From assembly GCA_036426205.1 (NCBI GenBank), contig WSYH01000268.1, positions 1 to 64,000 on the forward strand: a DNA stretch of 64,000 nt, given 5' to 3'. A model generated the notes under the pieces. That model was given only the letters and a program-made list of their open reading frames with translations. It had not been told where the DNA came from and made no database searches. Every line of letters starts with the position of its first letter. The stretch's first letter is position 1. The position numbers and the translations under genes are program-made. Positions 19,105 through 33,769 of this stretch are shown one piece after another. Source of the DNA: Ascaphus truei. Taxonomy: Eukaryota > Chordata > Amphibia > Anura > Ascaphidae.

Positions 19105-20094
19105 AATGTGAAAAACCAACGTTCAACCATCCGCGTACCGCACAATAAATATCCAAAAACACAACACCCTACTGACCCACCTCTTCTCACCCCAACAAAC
19201 CCCCACAACAACAATACAGAATTGTTTTTTATTAAACCCTGGCTCGCTGGCGAATATGTGCAGTGGGAGAGGTGCATTCTCTTGGCAGCTGGTGCTGAAT
19301 CACGCGATATGTGCACGGGGTGAGGGTAACTATTTGAGGAGGTTGAGAATCTCACGTAAGTGTTGGTCATTTTACTATCACATGGCTTCAGAGTCCTTCT
19401 GAATTAAACCGTGATAACATAACTGACAAAAACCTCGCGGGAACATGCCCAAGCGTGAGATTTTGATCAAGGCTACTGAGAACAGGCCCCCTAAGTGTTT
19501 TGTAGAAGCACATGTGTTCTTTAGGGCTCAACATTGAAACAAAAGGCTTTTTTTTGTCACCTTTTTATTAAACCATAATTTTCTAGTACAACATTGCAAT
19601 CTCATGATTTTACTTATTAGCATTCAGAGACTTCAGTAGACTTTTTTTCTAGAGAACTTCAGCATTACTTTTCCACGATAGAATTGTCATTTGTGGTCCA
19701 GAACCCCCAATCGGACTCATATAACTGGACCCATTTGAGGTTATATTCGGCATTTAACCTAGAAGAGGAGATGCATCAACACAAGGAAAAGGGTTTTTGG
19801 AACATGCTTGTGTAACCCCTGTCCGCTCCTAGGTAGTGTTTACATCAAGATATCTCAACTTGGCTTCTCAGTGTGGTTACCTTGTCAGGGGAGCATGGAT
19901 CCATGCGTGATCGGGCGTTGGTTACATTGTTCCAGGGTGCTGGATCATGCGGCTGGGAATTGTTTACCTTGTCCAGGGGTCAGGCTTTCATGGGGGCAGG
20001 GCGTTGTTACTTTGTCCATGGTTAGGGGTATAAAGATATGACTATTTGGGCGCTCCCCAAAGGTACAAAAAACACGAGACAGTAATGCATAATC

Positions 20095-21470
20095 ATATAG
20101 TAGATCGGAAAGGAGAGGCATCATAAACAACTCACAGACGACCGGGAGAATTGTAGAATAAAGCAGGAAGCCGATATAAATAAACGAAGTGTGTAGGCAG
20201 GCAACCAAGAACTACACCAAACAGTAAGTGTACCGCTACAAGAAGCTTCCAAACAGAATTAATAACCTACCAGTAACGAGGTAAGGGAAACCGGGTTGTG
20301 TCTTGAATGAAAAATAGTATAGAATTCCTGCTTAAAATAGAATACCTATATAACCGACTTCTAACTATCTTCCCAAAATACCCATCACAACTAATCCAGC
20401 AGGCAGGCCTATATATTTTAGGTATCCAATTCACTTGCACAAAACCTGTCAGCTATCTGATGTCTTCCTTCAAAAGTAGTGACGAATCAGAGATCAATCT
20501 TAAAGGACCCCGGCGGATGTCATCAGGATCTTAGAGATTTTCAAATGGGAACCAATGATCAATAAGTACTAGTGAGTTGTGATGTGACAATCGACTCATA
20601 TAGAACCATCAATAGGGCAACCGAAAGGTGGTGAGGCTATCAGGGAATGTTTTAACAGAAATGAGCCAAGATCCTGCCCTCAAGCGATTTTATTTAGATA
20701 GTGTTGCTTTTACTTTTAAGAGTTTACAGATTTTCTTCAATTTTATGGGGACTCTCTGTGCATAACATCGGGACCACCATGGGGACCAAAATGCCGCGCC
20801 AGGCTATGCAAATCTTTTTATGGGGTGGTCGGGAAGAGGCCGACACTATTTGGCCGCTCAACAGGACCCGCGCAGGATTTGCCTCTGTCGGTGACGTCTT
20901 CATAGATGATGTGTATTGATTATTGTGAAGGGTACGTTAGTAATAAAGTTTTAATATTTATGTTTTTTAAAGAACAATCAGCCTAACAATCTTAAATTCA
21001 CAACACACTTCCAGTCGGCAGTAGTAGTTGACCTTTTTTAGATCTTAACAATTTTTACATTGTAAGACAGGAAACATAAAACAAAGCCTTTTTTAAAAAC
21101 CAGTTGACGAGAAACACACTTTATTGCTTAACAGAAGCTGTCACCATCCACGGAGGATACGAAAAATTCCCACATGGGCCAAGTTTAGGGGATGAAAAAA
21201 GAAATTGCTCAGATGATAAATGGTTTGAAGCACAGTCACAAGTTTCGGACTGAAAACAAGTTCCTTGACAAGAAATACAAACAGATATATATGTGTGAGC
21301 ACCTTATAAAAAAACTGCGAGGATTAGAAAGGAAGAAATAATTACTAGCAAGACAAGGGGATCTTAAATAATAAAATCACTAATAAATAAACCAATGGGT
21401 ATTAAATTACTGCTGGTGTGTTCCGGGTGAGCCTGAGGGAAGCCTCCAATCGGCAAAACGCGTTGCTCTA
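20095..21470 (+). pseudogene. Penelope-like RT fragment, copy 2 version
   Basis: Counterpart of 2,340-3,640. The GGGACCACCATGGGGACC block (about 20,770) and CATAGATGATGT motif-C codons (about 20,900) are recognisable, but the frame is broken every few tens of bases. The hammerhead-like string is at about 21,432-21,466. Confidence 0.75.
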
Positions 21471-22734
21471 ATGTTCGTTGAAGATCTTTATGCGACCACG
21501 GGCTTCCATATCTGAAGGAGCGTCCTGCAGGTAACACCAACAAGCCAGGGAACGACCATCAATCCAACGTCGGTGACGCGGTGAGGAGAGAGTGGCTGGG
21601 GTACGGTGCAAACCGAGCCAGCGGGACACACACCACATATGTACATCCATGTGGTGCATTTATTGTGGATGTTTTTGATGTGCATTAAACGTTGAAGTTT
21701 ATAAACAACGAGCTCTGATCCCGAGTAATTTATTTGCCTCACCCAACGCCCCTCTTGTAACGGGGAGGGGAAGAAGCCCAGAACGTGGGGAACTGTAATT
21801 GAGACCTGCATTGCATACCCCTGCCCGACAGCAGTAACGATACACAAACACCACTGGGAATATCTCTGACGGGGATGGAACCTCTAGTGTAATGCCATAA
21901 GAGACAACGCCCACATGCGAACTACTCACACTGGGCCGTGTAGTATTTATTATTTATATATTTATACTTGTAACATCAACCACGAACCCTCCTGCACCCA
22001 ATTTTTTCTGGCGAATGGTCACCATACCACAAAGATACCCTCTTGGACCAGAATGGTACACGGGGCCGTTTGTAGCATACATTTCTATATCACTTTGTAA
22101 TTTTCCACCGTCCCACCTACCTCCTTTACTGGATTACTCTGTTTAAAATTGTCTGTAGTTGTCCATCTGTGACTACTTATCCCTTCCGCTTCCCCTACTT
22201 TTTTTGTCTATTAGTTTTAACCCAGGCAAGTGATAGGATATGGTACATGGTGTGCATCTGTATCTATAATTTCCTGCAATGACATGACTATCACTGGGCA
22301 GATGGGGTGGGACTACTGTATGGATCCTCTAGTCACCCAGAACCATGTGGTGGGGAGGGGTGTTACGCTCTGTGGTCCCACACATTTAACCCTAAGGAAC
22401 CAAGTAATCCCAAAGGGGGGGTTACACTTCATTTGTTGTTGTCCATGTAAGAAGCTTGTTATTTAAGTTGCATACAATCGGGCTCAGACTGTGATTATTT
22501 GGTAAGACTCAGTAGATTGTTTTTCAGTGCCAATAAAAAAGAACAAGCAATATTCCTACTTCTACCTCGTTTTTGCTACTAGGTTATCTGAATACACCTC
22601 CTAAATATTATTTGGTATTCAGCACTCCAGAGATACCCGCTTTAAAGTTACACGATAGAGTACAAGTAGACAGAGCAGGATTTTTACACAGCTGGGGTCG
22701 TGCTTTTTAAAACAAATACGCAGGACCCCACTCA

Positions 22735-23000
22735 TTACGGCGGGTTCCGTTCCACGCCACCAAACCGGAAATCGCAGAAAGACGGAACATAGCATTTACT
22801 ATCCACCGGCGATTTCCCGTCTCTCCTACCCCTCTCCCTTCTGCGCATGTGCGGACTCGCCCCCCCCCCCCCTACTGCACGCCACTACTACGCGCATGGC
22901 GCGGACCAGCGTCCGCCCTTCTGCGCATGCGCGGACTCGGCACCCCCCCTCTTCGCGCAATGCGCGAACTCGGGCGCCCCCCCTTTCGGAAACGAACACC
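22735..23000. repeat. GCGCATGCGC minisatellite, copy 2 version
   Basis: Counterpart of 4,860-5,120, with an extra CTACTACGCGCATGGCGCGG variant and the same long C run. Confidence 0.7.
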
Positions 23001-25473
23001 CTCCGATCCAGGATTCGTGTCACACAAATAAGTTCAGAGAAACTAAAAACAACTATACACACCGGAGCCAACACTGTACATCGTCAGCAGTCCCTATCTG
23101 AGGGCTGGAAGGCAGGCCCCTTACCAACCTTTTGACACAAGGTCCAAAGAGAGGGTACCTTAGTACCTTATGTGATGGTGGGGTCGGTTGGGGGTGATCC
23201 CCTCGTGCGGGTTCCAGGGAGGGTGCTGTCTCTATCCCTGGGATCCATACTCGTGCACGCACAGACATCTCTCTCAGTGCTAGAAATCCTCCTGCATGTA
23301 TGCTGCAGGCTTTTTAAAGGAGCTAACAACCAGCTGAGCATGTTAATTAGGAACAATCCCCTGGATTCCCCAGTGCTGGGCTCAAGCTCTCTTCACTGGT
23401 TTTCCTGCGAAACTACTTCAACAGGGAAGGTAACCTCTTACAGCTGCCATTCAGTTTCAATCATCCTTCAGTCAGTGTACTCAAACAGCTCATGTATCTT
23501 ATATTACTAAGAGTTTATTATATCGTTACCAGTTTGCAACTGAAACTGCTGGAAATATTGTCAACATATTATCACAATGAATGGAAGTGTTTGACAAAGA
23601 TCTTGTACTGCTGGGGGAGTATGCTGAATCCTGCTATAGAAACTCAGGATGCTGAGTATATTAAAACTCATTAAAACATGGCATTCGAGTTGAATTAAAA
23701 AAAAAGTGTAGTAGTATTCAAATATTGCAAATCTGATATATTTTTCAAAAAATACACATGTAGGATATTACCTGGATGCTTCTTTATGTTCTACAACTCC
23801 CTATTTGGATAAAGTCCCTATGAGATGACAAACGCGTTTGGTGCGTTATCTCTCTCCTCACCACTGTAAATTGATTAATACATTTAACTTTACATGGAGT
23901 TGCCCTGAATTTATTCTTCCTTCATGGATGGATCCTATGCTGTGCTCCTTTGTTCACCAATTTTGTATGCTGATCTACCCTACAGGACTAGCACGTTCCT
24001 GGAACCTAGGAACCTCGAATCTACCTGACTTCTTACGGGCAGGTAATGGACTTTGGCCCTCAATGTTTAAACTTATACCCTATTTGAGATTATTGTGGGG
24101 TTTTAATACACCAAGACAATGGGATGCGGTGGTCAAGTGGACACTGCTAGGTCTGGTTGACGCCTGGAATATGTATTTTTATGGATTGCTATACACCGCA
24201 TGTATGTGTCCAGTCTTTGCCGTCTCGTATGAACTTTTATACTGCATGATTATACACTTGTATTGAGCACCATCTCTCCACACATCATTCATGAGTATAT
24301 TAAACTCATTAAACGTGGCATTTAGAGTTGAATTTTAAAAAAAATATGTAGTAAGTATTATCAAATATTACAAATCTGATGTATTTAAAACAAAATACGC
24401 ATGTAGATATTACCGATGTTTTAAATGTTCTACAATCCTTCTGACAGTGAAGATTAAGACAATGTTCAAAATAACACGAGTACGGGCACAAGTCACGATC
24501 GAAGGAATATTCAACGACAAGGAATGTGCAGGGGGGGTGTTGTCATACAGTGATAGCAAACACTAATGTTCATAGGACTATCCCATACATAGCCTTAGCA
24601 AGAGAGAATTAGTATGCAGAAGACGATGGGGGGGGGCCCGCGTCGGCTGGCGCCCTGACTCCACCATCCCCACAGCAGGGGTGCGGCTGCTGGCTCTCAC
24701 TTCACAAGGGTCACCCAAGCATGGGGCGGAGAATTTGGAAGAACACCAACCTTTCTGGGACAAAATGTGAAAATGTAACTCTTTGCCATCTCAATGTGCA
24801 ACTCCACTGAAATCAACACGGATCCACCTGCTGTCCAAATGGTCTGACGAAGCGAAGAAAAAGGGCCACATGTTATGGAGCCAGAAGGAAGCTCAAAAAG
24901 ATGTTGCAGCTGCTGGAGAACAGTATATAAGGTCTGTTTTCAGAAGAGGAATAAAAGAAGAACGAGGACTAATTTTGATGCACATCTTCCAAGCTCTCAG
25001 TTTATGTCAAGTTCAAATGCTCTCCAATAGGTTCAAAATCTCTTCATGGATGAAAATCATAACATGGAAATGTACTGCACATGGAACAACAATCTAAAAC
25101 TCTCTGCTTCGCCGCATGTACTTCATAAGGAGAAAACATGTAGCTGCAGTGTACGCTGTACCATTGTATAGCTTGTGAGATACATTCAGAGTATTAGCAT
25201 CTGTATTACATCTACTATGCTAACTATGGCCTGGGCACAGAGTTATGATGATAATACATGGTTACATTAAATAACAGAGTTTAACAGTTAATCATTTACA
25301 ATTATTTTGGTGGACAGTTGGAGAGATATATGTTATGGGCGTATGCAATGGTTACAGACACATTAAAATGTGAGACAGCAGAGGTTTGAAAGAACTTACA
25401 CTGGATGCGGCTTTGAAGAGTCTCTGGCATTGTTAGTATGCAGTATCTTATAGTAGTTATATTAAGAGAACAA

Positions 25474-26010
25474 TGTATGTGTATACAGGAAGCAGCAATA
25501 TGTACCTTCTATATTTTGTCCAGATCAAAGGACAGGAAACAATGTACTTTCAGAGCATGGTTTTATTACAGGGGAACAAACATGTACAGGGTTAACTCAT
25601 AACACAAACAGTATCAAAAGACCTAACTCCTAACTCCTTCCGTAGAGTACTGATCTAATACTGCTTAGTCCTAACTAATATCGGGGAGAACTAAAACTCT
25701 TCCCCACTTTACCCAGTGTACCTATCCGAGCGGTCTCCTTCAGTCTCTCATAGGGCGTCTGTGTGTGCCTTCAATCAGTATAGCAGCAGCGTCTCTCACA
25801 ACCCTCTCTTATAACTCTCAACAGTGTTTCTGGCAGCATGGGGGGGGGGGGGGATCTCTGTATCACTTCCTGACTATACAGGCTAGTCTAATTACTTATT
25901 AAACTCACAGCTGAACAACACTTTCAACCAAATGATTAACTCTAGCAGAGCTGTAAACTTCCCACAACTGCCCCATTCCTATCCCTTAGAGGGCAGTTAT
26001 GCCATCACAT
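25474..26010 (-). mobile_element. Minus-strand LTR, copy 2 version
   Basis: Counterpart of 7,557-8,077, with TG/CA ends and the adjacent purine tract still visible (CCTCCCCCC at about 26,013). The G run is longer than in copy 1. Confidence 0.6.
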
Positions 26011-26094
26011 AATCCTCCCCCCAGCGAAACATGTCCTGATGAGCGGCCCGTGCACTATCCCATGCACCAACCTCTTTGCAGACATGTCTGACAT

Positions 26095-27264
26095 CCACCT
26101 CTTCTTAACGTTTTCTTCATTAGACCTCTCTGTGAGCAGTAATAGAGTCCATTTTAGTGTCCACTCAGTCTTCAGAGCTTCAGAGCTCTTCGTGACTAGG
26201 TCAGCTTTTATTTCTCTGCCTTCTTGCGGCCAGCACGCTCAAACTCCAGTTCCTGACCTCAGGTCTTGAACGCTGGTCCTTCTATACTTCTTTTCTGGCT
26301 CAAGGCAGCCTGGCCAATTCAATTCCTCGAGGGCCTTCATCTCTTCCTGGTGCTTGCTCTGCGTTTGTGTGTGTGCGCATCCTTCGATTTTGGATCTCTC
26401 CTGTAGTTTTTGTCCTAGGAATTGCTGCTGGCTTCTGTTTCCATGCCTCTATCTCCTGGGAGTACGTGATTTTTGGTGATGGAGCAGGCTCTCTGCTTCT
26501 CCAGATCTTTCTCCAGCTGAGGTTGTCCTCCTTTTATGCTTTGAGGGTTGCTGGGAGGTGGTTGTTCAGTTATCCACTTTAGGCTCTAGAATCCTTTTAT
26601 TCCAACTTCATTTTCAGATTCCAAGTTTGGACATTTTTATTTTTTTTCGTATTCTGCTTCCACTTGATGCTTGGGTAAGGCTCAGGTGGCCTTCAGCTCA
26701 TCAGTCTTCTTTACTTTACCCACTCTGTTTTAACGTGCAGACCTCTCGCTGAGAAACTCTCTAGCTTGCCGATGAGGCGTTTGACGTCTTTGTGGGGACG
26801 CCTCATAGAAACCGTTTCCAGTCAACACTCTTTTGGTGCTACTCACTTGATTAGTCTCTGCTTATGGGGCGGTGGATCAGTAGACCTTTTCATACCAAGG
26901 CTATAGTACTCCGTGTCGATTGGCTCCAAGCTCTCTTTGGTTGTAGTCCACCTCTGGTCTCTTACTGATCCAACGGGGTAACTTACTTTCCCTGCAAGCT
27001 TCTGTTGCACATGGAGGTTGTCCTTTCACGTGGGGCCACATAGGAGTCCTCATCGTCCTCTGCTGAACTGCAAAGAATGGGCTGAACCGTAGAAAACCCA
27101 GCGCGAACCCTGCCCCACAAAAAGTTACATTCGCAATGGTTCCCGCATTCCGAGGGCAACTCCCTCCTTGAGAAAGGGCAGTACATGCCTGAAATGTGGG
27201 AGGAGTTCTTTAATTTTTTGTTTGTCCTGAGTGTTCCCCCCTTTTTTAATGTAACACAATACAA
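26095..27264 (-). pseudogene. Coiled-coil/myosin-rod-like remnant, copy 2 version
   Basis: Counterpart of 8,171-9,229. Base-level similarity is clear, but single-base indels reduce the longest minus-strand frame to 93 aa. Confidence 0.5.
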
Positions 27265-28193
27265 CTTTAGTTTTTATTTTTACCTGGTGAGTCCCTGTGT
27301 TTCGGATAGGCTGCGGCATCGATATTCATTTGTTCTCTGATGCTCCAGATCGAGCTCGCGCCGGGAGTGACAATCACATCGTGTGCGCACGCCGTGACAC
27401 GAGGATAGAGAGTGAAGAGCAATAACAAACGGAGGACGGCTGCATCGGAGTATTTGCAACTCCAGGCTGATCTGTCTTGCTGCACTACACTACATGGACA
27501 ATACTCGTCATACAGTGGCAGTCAATACTCTCCAGTTATCTCCTCCCCTCTGATGCTCCTTACCTCCATTTGTTTATCGTAGGCAATGCCATTAGGGTAC
27601 ATTACCTTTGAGCTTGTCAGTCTCGTTTGTCTCTTCCGCTCCTTTACACAGACAATGGATTCTCCAGATCCTCCCATTACCTCCGTACATGCTGCCTGTC
27701 AGACTGGGAAGGCTCTGCCACCGCACTGTAATCTCTCGCCAGCTCACTCAGGACCGGTCCTTCCTCTCTCTGCTACTCGGAGGTCTCTCTCGGGATCACG
27801 TGCTCCTCCCAGCCTTATCTCTTTGCCACCTCTCCTCAAGATGTCATCTCCCAGTGCTATGGTGCTCAGTCCTTCCGTGCCTCACAGCATTGGTTGGATG
27901 GCAAGTCCATCCATATGCTTAGGTGTGTCCTTCGGCATGAGAGAATGATAAGTGTGTGTATTATATATACAAATAATAGTACCGTGTCTTTGACCCCGCA
28001 ATCCTAAGCCAATTCAAACCAGTGGTTTCTGGAGTTGCTCCATGTTCCCCTGATGTCTGTGACCTCCCTATTTCCTGTGGGGCTGCCATGGCACGGGTCG
28101 CAATATTTGTTTGCCGGACAATTAGGGGCCGATGTGTGCATCCAAAATGTGAGTTTTAAAAAGTACTACTAAACTTTAATAAAACGCTGCCGT

Positions 28194-28641
28194 TGATGTA
28201 GGAAGGTGGTTGGATGTAGGACGGTTTGTTGGATGTAGGAAGGTTGTGGATGTGGGAAGGTCGTTGGATTAGGAATGGTCGTTGATGTAGGAAGGTCGTT
28301 GGATTGTGGTGAAGGTGTTGATGTAGAAGGTCGATGGATGTAGGAAGGTTTGTTGGATGTAGGAAGGTCGATGGTCGTATGGATGTAGGTAGGGTCGCTG
28401 TGATGTTTGGAAGGTCATTGGATGTAGGAAGGGGTCGTTGGTGTAGGAAGGTCGTTGGATGTAGGTAGGTCCGTTGGCTGTAGAAGGGGTCGGTGGATGT
28501 AGGAAGGGTGGTTGGATTGGAAAGGTGGGGTAGGTAGTCTTGGAGAGAAGGTCATTGGATGTATAAGGTCTTGGAGGTAGAAAGGTCCGTGGATGTAGAA
28601 AGGTCGTTGGGATGTAAAGGTGTGGGATGTGGAAGGTCATT
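28194..28641. repeat. 18-bp minisatellite, copy 2 version
   Basis: The same array as 10,237-10,696, with units of irregular 15-20 bp length. A real array diverging by slippage would change in whole units, so the loss of periodicity points to sequencing error. Confidence 0.85.
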
Positions 28642-29290
28642 ATGAACGCATAGGTTTATAAAAAAAGTGTGTTTATAATTTGATGGATGCTCACATGTCA
28701 CATACCAGATTGATATAATTTACAATGAAAACAGAATCCTATGTATTATGTTTTTATTTATAACGATGTATTAATATAATAGCGTCCATATTATAATAGC
28801 CATTCGGGAAATAATAGATTTTTGTAAACCTATATAATGAACACTCCGTGGGCCAAAAATCAATTTTGGCCATAAATACATAGCAGCCTATTGTGTGCTA
28901 AACATATAAATTCTTTTTCGGCAACTTTAAATTGCTAGGTAGAGATTGAAACAGTATTTGTTTGCGCACACAGGCATGCAATTTTTGTACGCCCCTTATC
29001 CATCTGTACGCCTGCACATCCCATTTGTTTGCTACACAATATATCTGACTAAAACCATTGTTTGTTGCTTAGGCAGGCGTGGTCCACGCCCAGTCCTCCT
29101 CAAGCCCACCCCCTCCCCCTCCTCCCCACCTACTGGTCAGGTTTTCATAATTCTGTGCTTCACACAGGTGGCTCAATCATCTCAGGACTGGATTTGAGCC
29201 CGCCTGCTTAAGAGACACATAGAAACGGAGTTTTATATCTGGACATAAACACTTTAATGAGCCCCAAATAGCTGTTCTGTGAGTAGTGTC

Positions 29291-29488
29291 AGGCTGCGCT
29301 TATAGCGACAGCGCCGGGACGTCAGGCGGCGGTCGCTGAAAAATCAATAGAGATGACTTCGCAGGATCCCGACCGAGCCGTCACTATCACGCCCGCGCAA
29401 GATTACTAAGCGCACGCGACGACGTCAATAACATTTGTTTTGACGCGATGCGTCGCATCGCTGTGTGCCGTCATATAGAGCGCAGCCT
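29291..29488. mobile_element. GGCTGCGCTTATAG MITE, copy 2 version
   Basis: Counterpart of 11,348-11,542. The left end is intact. The right end reads TATAGAGCGCAGCCT with one changed base. Confidence 0.7.
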
Positions 29489-30599
29489 TACTGGCTCTGC
29501 ACTTCTGTAACCCAGGCTGTGCGGGAAAGCTGTGTAATGCGGCAGGCATATGCTTATAGGGCCCGTTTTGATATGGACTAGAAAAAAAGTGACACACTGT
29601 GTAAATGGGGTAGTGAGGGGGAGCACAATGGGAGTATGATGGATGAGAGAGCGAGGCAGGTTTTTAAAAGAGAGGGGCCACGCAAGACCGTTGAGAGGGG
29701 GGGCAGTGGAAAACTGTATCCTGGGCCCCCGGGAAAGTTGTCTGCAGCCCTGATGCTGGATAATGGGCAGGGTTTGCAGTCTGTCGAGACATGTGAATGT
29801 GCTCACAAGTGATATTGTATTTGCTATTTTCTTTTAAGAAGTTACCAAAACAATAGCTTTTTACTGGGAATCAGTGAGATCCGGGAGACCCCCTATTTCA
29901 TGTAAGTTAAAAAAAATCTATCTCAGGGTCGGCGCGAGGGGGGGATGTGCTTGTAATTATAAGGCCAAACATTTTTATGTTACCCTCCCCCTCCTGACTA
30001 TAATCTCTAATGTTTCTTAAAAAGCTGTGTTAATATATCCATGCCAACTACTCTCATACTGAACATAAAACAGATATTCATGTGTGTGCAATTGCAAGAC
30101 ACACTGCCAAACAGGTGAAACTTCCCCCAATAAAGGCTGTGTCCATTGTTTCAAATATTTACGTACCCCTTCTACCTGCCCATTCATCCCCACTGCTGCT
30201 GACACCTAATCTCACTAGTGTCCTGACAAAATGGAGGCGATCTTATTATTCTGTTTTATTGCACTTTCTTCCTCTGCTCTCTTCCCTTTTCCAGATCCCC
30301 AGGGTCCAACTTGGAAACAAGTTAACCTTCCCTGCTGGAGACAACTTCCCTGCCACATTGCATGTTACCATGAAAGGATAAGAAGATCTGGGCACTGCAC
30401 TTCTTCTCATCTCTTTTCAGGTCTTCGTTAGTTCTAATAACCAAAATGATTGGCATTCTGTAATACCATGACTACTAGAGACTTTTTCTCTTAAATTATT
30501 CTTTTTGGGAAATGTTGAACGTTGACCTTCCTCACACTTTTGCTGGGTTTAGCATTATGTAAAGGCACTGACTTTTATGCTTGACACATTGCGGCCTAT

Positions 30600-31212
30600 C
30601 ACGTTGGTTCATAAGCCAACCTTATCTCCCAAAATGCTACGCTATTCAATAAGCGGTGATAGTGGCATGATAAAGACTGAAATCGCCCCACAAAAAATAC
30701 TCAAAAAAAATCACTGAGGGCCGCGGTGATAAGCCACTTATCGACGCTTTTCGGCAGTTCATAACACTCACGCATTCTAGTAGCATGATTGGCTTTGAAC
30801 GCCTATCCTGCTCTAGAATGTGATTTTATCACAAAATCCTCACGCCAGAAAAGTTGGCGTGAATGTGTTGGAAATTTGCAGAGAAGCGGCGAGATGAACT
30901 TAGAAAAAAAAATGCAGTTTCCTGCGTCAGATTGATGCCGGGAATCTCTGGAGCTGATTATCCATTAATATTAGTCACCAAGACCCCTGGCATGAATCCT
31001 GGTCAATAAAAATGCATTACAGGTAACTATCATTACCATAGCGGATAGCCTCAGGGACCCCAACCCCACTTCCGAGATAAGGCCACCAGTTAGTGGTGCC
31101 GGTATCTCCTATGCATTTAAATGTCCTCGTCACGTACCATGGATAAATGCATAGGGATACTGGCACCCCATAACAGGGCCTGTATCTCTCTGAAGTGGGA
31201 GTTCCCGAGGTT
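30600..31212. repeat. Foldback repeats (member b and GGGACCCCC foldback), copy 2 version
   Basis: Counterpart of 12,690-13,303. Both hairpins and the 68-bp arms can be followed through scattered indels. Confidence 0.65.
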
Positions 31213-31275
31213 AAACCAATGCGGTTCAGCTCAGGAGACCACACCACTCATCTAAACTATTAACAAAATTAAAAT

Positions 31276-33043
31276 GTATACAGATACATTGTGGCGACGA
31301 TTTGCACAGGGAGAGAGGGAAGCCGGCACCGCGCGGGAGGAACACTGGAGGTGCACGGTTACCGGCGAGCAACTGCAGTGACCGAGCCAAAGCAGGGCCC
31401 CTCAGTCAACCGTACCCCCCCCCCGCCAAGTCAAACCGCTACCACCCCCCCCCGCAGTCACCACTACCCCCCCTCCCCCCCGCAGTCACCACTACCCCCT
31501 CTCCCCCTCGCGTCACCACTGTACCCACCCCCTCTCCCCCCCCCCCCACCGCGTCACCACTACCCCCCTTCCAATCGGCGCCAAAACCACCGCCCCCCTC
31601 ATCCTCAGGTTGCCATCAGGCCCCCCCCCAAAGTGCAATCGGCCAGCATCGGCGCGACACGCGGTGCGCGCGGGACAGTTTGCGTGGGGAAGCCCTGGCG
31701 CGCGCAGAAGAACTTCTGGGGAGGTGCAGTGCACCAGCCGCAGGGGAACCTCGCAGGGCCCCTGGAACACCCCCCGCGCCCGGGCCACCCCAGAACACAC
31801 CCGCAGGCCGCGGGCCACCCCCCGTACCCTCTCCCGCAGCATTGGTCCCCCAGCACAGGCACTGGCACCCGCGGGCCCCCCACCCCCTTGCAGGTAGTCT
31901 GATTTATATTATGTATGGGGGTATTGGGTATTTTTTATGGGATTGGGGGGTTTGGGCTGTTTTATATGGATTGGGGGGGGGGTTGGGGTTTTTTTATATG
32001 GATTGGGGTATTTTTTATATGATTGGGGCGGTTGGGGTATTTTTGATATGGATTGGGGGGGTTCGGGGTATTTGTTATATATTGGAGAATAATATATTCC
32101 CTAAGATATATATCTTCCCAGTTTTATATATATATAATTATTTATATATATATATAATTATATATATATAAAAATGGTTTTTGAAGCAAAAAGGTGGCAC
32201 TGTTTGCTCATTTGCATGTCATTCCCCAGACTCACCCTGCTGCAGGTGGAAGTTGGCTGTGGTGCTGGGTGATAATGGGAAACGGCGGTTGCAGACCTGC
32301 TAAGACATGCAATGAGCATACATTTGTATTAACATTGCATATGTTGCTTGTCGTGGAGGGTTTTGTCACTTTTTTTGTCACTCACCATAATTAACTCAGT
32401 GTGTATTATCTAATATATATATATATATTATATATATATATAGATATATATTAAATTAAAATATAATTATACATATATATTAACATACCCACACATACAT
32501 TCCCAGTAAGATCTATCTAACTTACTGGGAGTGTGTATGTATGTATTGGGTAGGTGGGGTTTTGTATGCATTCGGGGGGGGGGGGGTTTAGGTTGTATAT
32601 TTGGGGGTGGAAAGTTTTTTGCATTGGGGTGTGGGAAGTTTTTGGTATAATATCATGTGGGTGGAATGTGTGTGTGTGTGGGGGGTGGGGGTGGAATGAG
32701 TGTGCGTGTGGGTAATGACGGAGGGAGAGGAGAGAGATGGGGGTGAGTGAAAACAGGGAGTAAGAGAGAAGCGAGGAGAGAAACATGCGAGGCGGGAGGG
32801 TAAGACGGAAGGGAGAGAAATACATGGTATAGGGGGGATGGGAAGAGAGGGGGCTAGTGAGGTGTGAAATGAGGGGGGTGGTGGGCAATACCGCCGACAC
32901 GGGGAGGAGGGGGCCCTGCTTAATGTTTGTCCGTGCCCACAATTTCTGTTGGCGGCCTGACTGCTGGCACTTGGTGTGTGTGTGTGTATCGTGTCACTAG
33001 TGTGTTGTACTGGTCACTGTGTGTGGTGTGTGGTGTGTGGTGT

Positions 33044-33077
<34 letters not shown>

Positions 33078-33270
33078 GTGTGTGTGTGTGTGGTGGTGTG
33101 TGTTACTGTCACTGTGTGTGTCACTGTGTGGTGTGTGGTGTCCACTTTGTCTGTCACCAGTGTCGTCGTGTGTGTGTTTCACGTCACTGTGTGTGTGTGT
33201 GTGTCCACTGTGTGTGTGTGTCACTGTCACTGTTGTGTGTCACTGTCTGGGTGTCGTGTGTAGCTTGTAT
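31276..33270. repeat. C-rich, G-rich, AT, purine and GT low-complexity block, copy 2 version
   Basis: Counterpart of 13,367-15,415 in the same order. The open frames of 203 and 289 aa in this block are translations of the C-rich repeat. They differ in length from copy 1 through frame slips. Confidence 0.8.
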
Positions 33271-33769
33271 CTCCCCTCCAAATTCCATCACATGGCTGCG
33301 CGACGTCACGTAATGACATTGCTATAACAACGAGACGCTCCATGATGTCCGCGGCATCAAGTTGATATGACAACGAGACATATTATGGCGCCAAGCATCA
33401 CGTGATGCCACATTGCCATGGCAACATGCACCGCCTGACGTCAGTGTCTCTTTGTCATGGCAACGGGGTGCATCACATGATGGATTGTTTTATAAATAAT
33501 TTGTAACGTGTCCCGGTTTTTCATTTTGAAAATTGGTCACCCTACCTTTAGTGCACAGGCCCCATTGTGTTGTGTGAATCTTGCTGTTTTTTGAAAAGAT
33601 GTTGACTAATAAACTCCCGCAAATTTCACTGAACTTCAGCAAACAAATTCCCACGTACAAATCTACCACTGAATTTGCCTGAGTTGAAGCCACGCAAAAT
33701 AAACAAAATAAACAAATAATTAAATAAACAGGTAAATAGTCCGAAGTGCCTTTGCGTCGTTTTCATGAG

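Noticed and set aside
23838..24266. 142-aa frame, identical at 41,637-42,065, as a conserved gene
   Set aside because: It is absent from copy 1 and created by indels. Its identity between copies 2 and 3 reflects shared error, not selection.
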